Shown: positions 1 through 5,462 of the stretch, one piece after another
Numbering within the stretch: the stretch's first letter is position 1
Layout: each line of letters opens with the position of its first letter
From: an uncultured Lachnospiraceae bacterium
Lineage (GTDB): Bacteria > Bacillota > Clostridia > Lachnospirales > Lachnospiraceae
Direction: 5' to 3'
Length of the DNA stretch: 6,942 bases
NCBI GenBank assembly: GCA_947175845.1
Contig: CAMWOK010000159.1
Span: 1 to 6,942 of the forward strand
Position numbers and translations under genes: made by a program
The notes under the pieces: generated by a model
The model's database searches: none
The model's input: the letters and a program-made list of their open reading frames with translations, nothing else
Told to the model about the DNA's origin: nothing

Positions 1-1275
1 AATGAGATGGGGCCCTGCTTCTCGTTCAATGGCATTGACAACAACATTTACTACATGCTGACACCGGACGGAAAATACTATAATTTCAGCGGCTGCGGCA
101 ATGTCATGAACTGCAACCATCCGATTGTGCAGCAGTTTATCCTCGAGTGCCTGCGCTACTGGGTGGTGTCCTACCGCGTCGACGGTTTCCGGTTTGATCT
201 TGCATCCATCATGGGGCGCAACGAGGACGGATCCCCGATGAGCAAGCCGCCGCTTCTGCAGAGCCTTGCGTTTGACCCGGTGCTTGGCAAGGTGAAGCTG
301 ATTGCCGAGGCGTGGGACGCGGGCGGCCTTTATCAGGTGGGAAGCTTTCCCTCATGGAACCGCTGGGCGGAGTGGAACGGAAGGTACCGCGACGATATGC
401 GCTGCTTCCTGAAGGGGGACTACGGCATGGCGCAGGCGGCCATCAACCGCATCACAGGCTCGCTTGACCTGTACGGAAAGGAGAACCGCGGGGAGAACGC
501 GACAGTCAATTTCCTGAACTGTCACGACGGGTTCACCCTGTACGATATGTACGCATACAACTATAAGCACAACGAGAAAAACGGATGGAACAACACGGAC
601 GGGGCCAACGACAACAACAGCTGGAACTGCGGCGCGGAGGGCGACACCGACGATCCGGAGATTCTGGCGCTCAGAAACCGCCTGCGCAAAAATGCGTTTG
701 CGATTCTGATGTGCAGCCGCGGTTCGGCGATGTTCCTTGCGGGCGACGAGTTCTGCAACACGCAGTTTGGCAACAACAACGCATACTGCCAGGATAATAT
801 CATTTCATGGCTTGACTGGAACCGGAAAGAAGAGTATAATGAGATGTTTGAATTTTGCAAATTCATGATCAGCCTGCGCAGGAAGCATCCGATACTCAGA
901 GGCCGTTCCGGTGCGAGCGGCTGCGGGTTTCCCGAGGTATCCATACACAACAGGACGGCATGGAACAGCAGCTGCGGGCCGGATACGCGCACGATCGGCA
1001 TCATGTTTGCCGGGCGCACGGAGGGAAACCGGGAAGATGACATTATCTACATCGGTGTGAATGCTTTCTGGGAGAAGGAGGAGGTACAGCTGCCCAATCT
1101 CCCGCTCGGCAGAAAGTGGCGGATTATCATGAATACGGAGTTTGAGCATACGGCAGATACGGATTATCATAAGCTGACAAAGTGGGTGGCAAACGATACG
1201 ATTGTCATGTATCCGCGGTCAGTCGTGATTGCGATTGTTGATAAGGAATTGTCAAGAAATAACCGGTTAATTTGA
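1..1275 (+). CDS. glgX: Glycogen debranching enzyme (GlgX/isoamylase type, GH13), 5'-truncated
   Basis: This is the C-terminal 424 codons of a glycogen debranching enzyme, which hydrolyses alpha-1,6 branch points in glycogen or limit dextrin in the cytoplasm. The reading frame is already open at base 1, so the start and the N-terminal part (probably a CBM48 domain and the first half of the barrel) lie outside; the ATG at 7 is internal. The GH13 catalytic triad is visible: nucleophile Asp in VDGFRFDLA (codon 196-198), acid/base Glu in LIAEAWD (codon 307-309), and the transition-state Asp in NCHDGFTL (codon 526-528). NFSGCGNVMNCNHP, FLAGDEF and SWLDWN are typical of the GlgX/TreX/isoamylase branch. 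The C-terminal beta domain looks complete, ending in a TGA at 1273-1275. The phosphorylase gene downstream supports a glycogen role. GlgX versus a broader isoamylase/pullulanase-like debranching specificity cannot be separated from this fragment. Confidence 0.93.
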   Translation, partial: NEMGPCFSFNGIDNNIYYMLTPDGKYYNFSGCGNVMNCNHPIVQQFILECLRYWVVSYRVDGFRFDLASIMGRNEDGSPMSKPPLLQSLAFDPVLGKVKLIAEAWDAGGLYQVGSFPSWNRWAEWNGRYRDDMRCFLKGDYGMAQAAINRITGSLDLYGKENRGENATVNFLNCHDGFTLYDMYAYNYKHNEKNGWNNTDGANDNNSWNCGAEGDTDDPEILALRNRLRKNAFAILMCSRGSAMFLAGDEFCNTQFGNNNAYCQDNIISWLDWNRKEEYNEMFEFCKFMISLRRKHPILRGRSGASGCGFPEVSIHNRTAWNSSCGPDTRTIGIMFAGRTEGNREDDIIYIGVNAFWEKEEVQLPNLPLGRKWRIIMNTEFEHTADTDYHKLTKWVANDTIVMYPRSVVIAIVDKELSRNNRLI

Positions 1276-1375
1276 CGCCGTATAAATGTTCAGCTGCAAA
1301 GAAGATAATCGCAGGCGTAGCGGGCTATGTCAAGATTATCTGATGACGCAGATGAACATTTAGACAAGTCAAATT
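1269..1375. repeat. Long imperfect inverted repeat / rod-like hairpin between glgX and cheY
   Basis: Nested complementary arms span 107 bases. The outer arm is AATTTGAC (1269-1276) with GTCAAATT (1368-1375). The middle arm is TAAATGTTCA (1283-1292) with TGAACATTTA (1353-1362), continued after one mismatch by CTGC (1294-1297) with GCAG (1348-1351). The inner arm is AGATAATC (1303-1310) with GATTATCT (1334-1341). The apex 1314-1320 can pair with 1325-1331 using two G-U pairs around a CGGG loop. As RNA this would be one long interrupted rod that includes the glgX stop codon. It is not a standard terminator, because the T-run (1385-1390) starts ten bases after the outer arm. It could be a 3'-end stabilising structure, a processed leader of cheY, or a dispersed palindromic repeat; I cannot tell which. 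Confidence 0.7.
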
Positions 1376-1388
1376 GATGAGTTATTTT
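1361..1388 (+). promoter_or_regulatory. Possible sigma-A-like promoter for cheY
   Basis: TAGACA at 1361-1366 matches the -35 consensus TTGACA at five of six positions. Sixteen bases later TATTTT (1383-1388) matches TATAAT at four of six. Transcription would begin near 1395, giving a leader of about 30 bases with the cheY ribosome site. The -35 overlaps the 3' arms of the long inverted repeat. The -10 is weak, so read-through from the debranching gene is an equal alternative. Confidence 0.3.
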
Positions 1389-1424
1389 TTGACGGTTCCT
1401 AAGTATTAGAAAGGTGGGAATACA

Positions 1425-1784
1425 ATGGCAAATGTGTTAGTTGTGGATGATGCAGTTTTTATGAGAATGACGATCAGAAAGATGCTAGAAGCAAATGGAT
1501 ATACGGTTGCCGGTGAGGCGAGCAATGGCGTGGAGGCAGTGCAGAAGTATACGGAGCTCAAACCGGACGCGGTGATGCTCGACATCACCATGCCGGAGAT
1601 GAACGGTGTGGATGCATTGAAGCGCATCAAAGAATTTGATGCCAACGCAAAGGTTATCATGTGCTCCGCGATGGGACAGCAGGCGATGGTGGCGCAGGCG
1701 ATTCAGTTTGGCGCGAAGGATTTTATCGTGAAACCATTTGAGCAGTCCAGGGTTCTTGCAGCGCTCGAGCGGGTTCTGGGATAA
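1425..1784 (+). CDS. cheY: Chemotaxis response regulator CheY (single receiver domain)
   Basis: A 119-residue protein made of one receiver domain and no output domain, the usual CheY size. When phosphorylated by the CheA kinase, CheY binds the flagellar switch and changes the direction of rotation. Visible active-site residues are the acidic pair D8/D9, phospho-acceptor D53 in MLDITMPEMNG, switch Ser S81 in MCSAMGQQ, aromatic switch position F100, and K103 in DFIVKPF. DITMPEMNG, IMCSAMGQQ and GAKDFIVKPF resemble Bacillus-type CheY closely, more than a generic stand-alone receiver. The ATG at 1425 is preceded by AGAAAGGTGG (1408-1417) at good spacing. The gene stands alone: no cheA, cheW or flagellar gene is in the window, the debranching gene ends about 150 bases upstream, and a terminator follows. 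A role in another phosphorelay is possible, but CheY is the best call. Confidence 0.9.
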   Translation: MANVLVVDDAVFMRMTIRKMLEANGYTVAGEASNGVEAVQKYTELKPDAVMLDITMPEMNGVDALKRIKEFDANAKVIMCSAMGQQAMVAQAIQFGAKDFIVKPFEQSRVLAALERVLG

Positions 1785-1807
1785 AAATCAAAAATCTGGA
1801 AAAAATT

Positions 1808-1840
1808 AAAAATAACGGTAGACAAACCGTTATTTTTATT
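1808..1840 (+). terminator. Intrinsic terminator of cheY
   Basis: A perfect 12-base-pair stem pairs 1808-1819 with 1826-1837 around the six-base loop AGACAA. The 3' arm itself ends in T5 and is followed by ATT. It starts 24 bases after the cheY stop codon. A-rich sequence upstream of the stem gives some potential in the opposite direction too. The -35 element assigned to lacI lies in its loop. Confidence 0.88.
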
Positions 1841-1847
1841 GTATGAT
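1819..1847 (+). promoter_or_regulatory. Promoter of the lacI-type gene, overlapping the cheY terminator
   Basis: TAGACA (1819-1824, five of six to TTGACA) is separated by 17 bases from TATGAT (1842-1847, five of six to TATAAT). Transcription should start near 1854, leaving a leader of about 70 bases. The -35 occupies the loop of the upstream terminator, so the promoter and terminator share DNA. The predicted start point falls inside the first operator-like palindrome, the expected geometry for repression by steric block. Confidence 0.65.
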
Positions 1848-1849
1848 AA

Positions 1850-1892
1850 AGAAAACGTTTTCTGGAAAACGTTTTCTGACAAACGTCAACAG
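1850..1892. promoter_or_regulatory. Tandem LacI-family operator array
   Basis: The 14-base unit GAAAACGTTTTCTG occurs twice in perfect tandem (1851-1864 and 1865-1878). A third degenerate unit, ACAAACGTCAACAG (1879-1892, 8 of 14 matches), keeps the same phase. Each perfect unit contains the palindrome GAAAACGTTTTC with a central CG, the hallmark of LacI/GalR-family operators; the first extends to a 14-base perfect palindrome (1850-1863). The whole block 1850-1877 is also a near-perfect 28-base palindrome, failing only at the two central bases. It overlaps the predicted lacI transcription start, so autorepression is the likely role. A cre site for the global regulator CcpA is an alternative reading of the same kind of sequence. 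Confidence 0.72.
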
Positions 1893-1910
1893 ACAGGCAG
1901 CGATTGAAAA

Positions 1911-1928
1911 GAGGGTGAGGCATGATTG
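1911..1928 (+). promoter_or_regulatory. Ribosome site and start-codon context of the lacI-type gene
   Basis: The purine-rich GAGGGTGAGG (1911-1920) is followed by ATG at 1922 and TTG at 1926 in different frames. Only TTG opens the regulator frame. The ATG opens a 34-codon frame ending at 2024-2026 with no recognisable product. Both lie within plausible reach of the ribosome site, so the ATG may compete with the weak TTG and keep regulator levels low. Confidence 0.55.
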
Positions 1929-2927
1929 GATTCCAATTCAGTTTCCATAAGAGATGTGGCAAGGGAAGCGGGCGTGGCAATCTCAACAGTATCGAAAGTA
2001 TTGAATCATTATCCAAATGTAAGTGAGGAGACAAAAGAAAAAGTAAACACGGCGATCGCGGCGCTTGGTTTTGTCCCCAATACCATCGCGGCGGCATTGT
2101 CCTCCAAGAAGACGGGCAGGGCCGCGCTTGTTCTGGATGTGAACAGGCATGCCCAGACGGTGGATGAGATCCCGATGCAGTATATTATCGGTGCCATCAA
2201 CAAGGCGAAGGAGAAGGGCATGGATATCATCACCGTATTTTTCACCATGATAGCAGAGATGCGCGTGGAGGAGATGATTCGCTACTTCCAGTCGCAGAGT
2301 ATCGAGGGATTGATTATCTGCGGATTGTCCAAGGAGGACGTCACATTGAGAGGGCTGGTCGAGAGCGGGAAATTTAAGTGTGTGCTGATTGACGCGCCCG
2401 GAGTCAGTGAACATGCATCCAGCATTCACATTGACAATGAGAAGGCGCAGTATGAGGTTGCGGCCAAGTTCCTGAAGGGGAGAAATTACAGCAAAATACT
2501 GTATATTTCCGGGAAGAAAGACGGCTATGTGTCGGAGGAGCGCCTGAATGGAATGAACAGGCTGGCGCAGGAGCTGGGGCTGAAAGTCCTGATAAGAACG
2601 GGCAATTTCAGCGAGCTTGCGGCCAGAAAGCTGACGATGCAGTATGCCCAGAGCAAAGACGCCATCATCTGCGCGTCGGATCTGATGGCGATCGGTGCAA
2701 TGAAGGCATTGATTGACATGGACATCTACAGGCCGGTGTGCGGGTTCGACGGGGTGAGCCTGATGGGGTATGCGGGCAAGCAGATGCACACGGTGCGGCA
2801 GGATTTTCGCAAGATTGCCGCCAGTGCGGTGGAGGAGCTCTCGAGGCTGATGGAGGGTGGCGTCGGACAGGATATTGTGATGCCGCACAGACTGATCCGG
2901 ATGAAATATCTCGATGTCATTTCATAA
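1926..2927 (+). CDS. LacI/GalR-family transcriptional regulator
   Basis: A 333-residue regulator of the usual LacI length. Residues 6-27 form the helix-turn-helix, with VSIRDVAREAGVAISTVSKV matching the family pattern. PNTIAAAL (51-58) is the hinge helix, with the minor-groove Leu at 58. The rest is a periplasmic-binding-protein-like effector domain with IDN at 169-171, SDLMAIGA around 251-258 and GFDG around 273-276. The start is TTG: the same frame has a TGA at 1923-1925, so nothing earlier is possible, and the next residues lead straight into the HTH. The site GAGGGTGAGG (1911-1920) precedes it. The protein probably binds the palindromes in its own promoter and controls glgP 68 bases downstream, with a sugar or maltodextrin as effector. 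This is inferred from position, and the effector is unknown. The usual hinge Arg of ARxL is replaced by Ala. Confidence 0.93.
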   Translation: MDSNSVSIRDVAREAGVAISTVSKVLNHYPNVSEETKEKVNTAIAALGFVPNTIAAALSSKKTGRAALVLDVNRHAQTVDEIPMQYIIGAINKAKEKGMDIITVFFTMIAEMRVEEMIRYFQSQSIEGLIICGLSKEDVTLRGLVESGKFKCVLIDAPGVSEHASSIHIDNEKAQYEVAAKFLKGRNYSKILYISGKKDGYVSEERLNGMNRLAQELGLKVLIRTGNFSELAARKLTMQYAQSKDAIICASDLMAIGAMKALIDMDIYRPVCGFDGVSLMGYAGKQMHTVRQDFRKIAASAVEELSRLMEGGVGQDIVMPHRLIRMKYLDVIS

Positions 2928-2961
2928 TATAAAAGAGTCAACTAATAATTTATCATGAAAA

Positions 2962-2978
2962 TGCTGCGCAGAGCAGCA
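2962..2978 (+). other. Small hairpin just upstream of the glgP ribosome site
   Basis: TGCTGC (2962-2967) can pair with GCAGCA (2973-2978) around the five-base loop GCAGA, ending three bases before AAAGGAG. It leaves the ribosome site single-stranded and has no T-run, so it is not a terminator. It may be a modest 5' stabiliser or processing point, or chance. Confidence 0.3.
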
Positions 2979-2995
2979 GGAAAAGGAGAATAACT

Positions 2996-5266
2996 ATGAA
3001 TGTAAAGGCAACGTTGGAAGCAGTCGCACAGAAAATGTACGGCAAGGCAGTTCGGGAGCTTGATGACAGGCAGATTTACTTCGCAGTCCTCAATATGACC
3101 AAAGAGATGATGGCGGACAAGGGTGTCATCAAGGGAAGCAAGAAGGTATACTATATCTCCGCAGAGTTTCTGATCGGAAAGCTTCTGTCCAACAACCTGC
3201 TCAACCTTGGCATCTACGAGGAGCTTGAGGCAGCGCTGAAGGAGGAGGGCAAGGAGCTGTGCCGCATCGAGGAGGCCGAGCCGGAACCGTCGCTTGGAAA
3301 CGGTGGACTTGGCAGGCTTGCGGCTTGTTTTCTGGACTCTATCGCAAGCCTTGGACTTCCCGGGGACGGCATCGGCCTGAACTATCATTTTGGCCTGTTC
3401 AAACAGGTGTTCAAGGACAGGCAGCAGACCGCAGAGAAAAATGACTGGATCGAGGATCAGTCCTGGCTGACCCGGACGGACATTTCTTTCCCGGTATATT
3501 TCGGAAAGAAGAAAGTGATGTCCAGACTGTATGACATTGATGTCATCGGGTATGATCAGGGCATGAACAAGCTGCATTTATTTGATATCGAGACAATCGA
3601 CGAGGGCATAGTCCGGGATGGGATCGATTTTGACAAGGCAGACATCGAAAAGAACCTGACACTGTTCCTGTATCCGGATGACTCTGACGAGGCAGGTAGG
3701 CAGCTGCGCATCTACCAGCAGTACTTTATGGTGTGCAACGGCGCACAGCTCATCTTAAAAGAGATGAAAGACAACGGCTACGATCTGCACAAACTGTACG
3801 ACCACGCCGTGATTCAGATCAACGACACGCACCCGACGATGGTTATCCCCGAGCTGATCCGCATCCTCACCGAGGAGGAGGGCTTTGACATGGACGAGGC
3901 GATCAACGTGGTGAGCAGGACCTGCGCGTACACGAACCACACAATCCTCGCGGAGGCGCTCGAGAAATGGCCTGTAAAGTATCTGCAGAAGGTCGTTCCG
4001 CAGCTGATGCCGATCATCTGGGAGTTAGACAAGAGGGCGTCCATCCGCTACAAGGAGCCGCAGGTGCAGATTATCGACGACAACATGCGCGTGCACATGG
4101 CGCACATTGATATCCATTATGGCTTCTCTGTAAACGGTGTCGCCGCGATCCACACAGAGATCCTCAAGGATACCGAGCTCAACCACTTCTACAGGATTTA
4201 TCCGGAGAAGTTCAACAACAAGACCAACGGCATCACTTTCAGAAGATGGCTTCTCTCCTGCAACAGAGAGCTTGCGTCGTGTATCACAGAGACGATCGGG
4301 GACGGTTACAAGAAGGATGCGGCAAAGCTTGAGAAACTGATGGAGCATCTTGACGACAAGGCGCTTCTGGCCAGAATCAAGGCGATCAAGAAGGATAAGA
4401 AGGCGGAGCTTGCGGCGTACATCAAGGAGAATGAGGGGCAGGAGCTCAATCCGGATTCCATCTTTGACATTCAGATCAAGAGACTGCACGAGTACAAGCG
4501 GCAGCAGATGAATGCGCTCTACATCATTCACAAGTATCTGGAGATCAAGGGCGGCAAAAAGCCATCCACACCGATCACGTTCATCTTTGGCGCAAAGGCG
4601 GCGCCGGCATACATTATCGCGCAGGATATCATCCACCTGCTGCTGTGCCTCGAGGAGATTGTGAACAATGACCCGGATGTGAAGGATTACATGAAGGTTG
4701 TGATGGTGGAGAACTACAACGTGAGCTATGCGGAGAAGCTGATTCCGGCGTGCGACATCTCCGAGCAGATCTCGCTGGCATCCAAGGAGGCAAGCGGCAC
4801 CGGCAACATGAAGTTCATGTTAAACGGCGCGGTGACACTCGGCACGAGCGACGGCGCAAACGTGGAGATCCACGAGCTTGTCGGGGACGACAACATCTAT
4901 ATCTTCGGCGAGAAGTCCGAGCAGGTGATCGAGCACTATGCGAAGGCGGACTACGTGGCGCGGAGCTTCTACGACAAGAGCAGCGTGATCAAGGAGGCAG
5001 TTGACTTCATCACGAGCGAGGAAGTGCTGAAGGCAGGAAACCAGGAGCGCCTGAACAGATTGAAGAACGAGCTGATCAACAAAGACTGGTTTATGACGCT
5101 TCTGGATCTGGAGGACTATATCGCCACGAAGGATAAGATGTTCGAGGATTACAAGGACGAGGCGAAGTGGGAGAAGATGATGCTTGTAAACATTGCAAAG
5201 GCTGGATTCTTCTCGTCTGACCGGACGATTGAGGAGTATAACAGGGATATCTGGAAGCTGAACTGA
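2996..5266 (+). CDS. glgP: Glycogen/maltodextrin phosphorylase (GT35, PLP-dependent)
   Basis: A 756-residue alpha-glucan phosphorylase, which cleaves alpha-1,4 chain ends with phosphate to release glucose-1-phosphate in the cytoplasm. Visible family blocks are LGNGGLGRLAACFLDS (100-115), QINDTHPT (274-281), TCAYTNHT with the active-site His at 315, TNGITFRRW (410-418), QIKRLHEYKRQ (phosphate-site K501/R502), and EASGTGNMKF, where K606 is the pyridoxal-phosphate Lys, followed by TLGTSDGANVEI. The C-terminus FSSDRTIEEYNRDIW is also canonical. It is shorter than the classical enzymes of about 800-840 residues, mainly in the N-terminal half, as in many Firmicutes. The ATG is preceded by AAAGGAG (2982-2988) at seven bases. 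No terminator or clear promoter lies in the 68 bases after the lacI-type gene, so co-transcription is likely. Whether glycogen or soluble maltodextrin is preferred cannot be read from sequence. Confidence 0.96.
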   Translation: MNVKATLEAVAQKMYGKAVRELDDRQIYFAVLNMTKEMMADKGVIKGSKKVYYISAEFLIGKLLSNNLLNLGIYEELEAALKEEGKELCRIEEAEPEPSLGNGGLGRLAACFLDSIASLGLPGDGIGLNYHFGLFKQVFKDRQQTAEKNDWIEDQSWLTRTDISFPVYFGKKKVMSRLYDIDVIGYDQGMNKLHLFDIETIDEGIVRDGIDFDKADIEKNLTLFLYPDDSDEAGRQLRIYQQYFMVCNGAQLILKEMKDNGYDLHKLYDHAVIQINDTHPTMVIPELIRILTEEEGFDMDEAINVVSRTCAYTNHTILAEALEKWPVKYLQKVVPQLMPIIWELDKRASIRYKEPQVQIIDDNMRVHMAHIDIHYGFSVNGVAAIHTEILKDTELNHFYRIYPEKFNNKTNGITFRRWLLSCNRELASCITETIGDGYKKDAAKLEKLMEHLDDKALLARIKAIKKDKKAELAAYIKENEGQELNPDSIFDIQIKRLHEYKRQQMNALYIIHKYLEIKGGKKPSTPITFIFGAKAAPAYIIAQDIIHLLLCLEEIVNNDPDVKDYMKVVMVENYNVSYAEKLIPACDISEQISLASKEASGTGNMKFMLNGAVTLGTSDGANVEIHELVGDDNIYIFGEKSEQVIEHYAKADYVARSFYDKSSVIKEAVDFITSEEVLKAGNQERLNRLKNELINKDWFMTLLDLEDYIATKDKMFEDYKDEAKWEKMMLVNIAKAGFFSSDRTIEEYNRDIWKLN

Positions 5267-5274
5267 CATGCATA

Positions 5275-5300
5275 AATTGGGGACTGACCGTCCCGCAATT
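5275..5300 (+). other. Hairpin directly after the glgP stop codon
   Basis: AATTG (5275-5279) pairs with CAATT (5296-5300), then after a bulged G at 5295, GGGAC (5280-5284) pairs with GTCCC (5290-5294), closing a five-base loop. No T-run follows, so this is not the terminator, which lies six bases further on. It could stabilise the mRNA 3' end. Confidence 0.4.
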
Positions 5301-5305
5301 CTCTG

Positions 5306-5367
5306 AACAGCCTCCCGGAAGCGCTCTATATAAAGAGACGCCGGGAGGCTGTTTTTCCCGTTTTTTT
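5306..5367 (+). terminator. Strong intrinsic terminator of the lacI-glgP unit
   Basis: A perfect 13-base-pair stem pairs 5306-5318 with 5341-5353, GC-rich in the middle (GCCTCCCGG / CCGGGAGGC). Inside it CTCT (5324-5327) can pair with AGAG (5334-5337), extending the rod. The 3' arm runs into T5 (5352-5356), followed by CCCG and a second run of seven T (5361-5367). It starts 39 bases after the glgP stop. Confidence 0.93.
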
Positions 5368-5410
5368 GGTTATAGGCTCCCGGGGGTTACAGTTTGTCCG
5401 ATAGTGCCGA

Positions 5411-5416
5411 TATAAT
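5411..5416 (+). promoter_or_regulatory. -10 element of the dus promoter
   Basis: TATAAT matches the consensus exactly. The -35 region is poor: TTACAG at 5387-5392 is the nearest candidate, with an 18-base spacer and only two matches to TTGACA. Transcription would start near 5423. This lies downstream of the most 5' possible TTG start (5394) of the same reading frame, so the ATG codons at 5463 or 5469 are the realistic starts. Confidence 0.55.
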
Positions 5417-5462
5417 ATTTAGTACAGTAAACCACCGAACTTATGAAGGAGAGCAAAGGGGG

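Noticed and set aside
7..9. ATG near the left edge as a gene start
   Set aside because: It lies inside a conserved debranching-enzyme segment, the frame is open to base 1, and no ribosome site precedes it.
1283..1308. Flagellar sigma-factor-like promoter for cheY (TAAA, 14 bases, GAAGATAA)
   Set aside because: The -10 lacks the CC of the consensus, the spacer is short, and the bases are fully explained by the arms of the inverted repeat; too weak to call.
1271..1394. MITE or other small transposon flanked by the TTTGACG direct repeat
   Set aside because: The sequence just inside the direct repeats does not form terminal inverted repeats, and the inverted arms do not sit at the ends; copy number cannot be tested here.
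1983..2888. Long open frame on the - strand inside the lacI-type gene (about 300 codons)
   Set aside because: It mirrors a clear LacI-family gene, its translation shows no family motif, and no ribosome site or promoter fits it.
5394..5462. TTG at 5394 as the dus start, adding 23 residues
   Set aside because: It lies upstream of the TATAAT at 5411 and the predicted transcription start, has no ribosome site, and the extra residues precede the usual Dus N-terminus.
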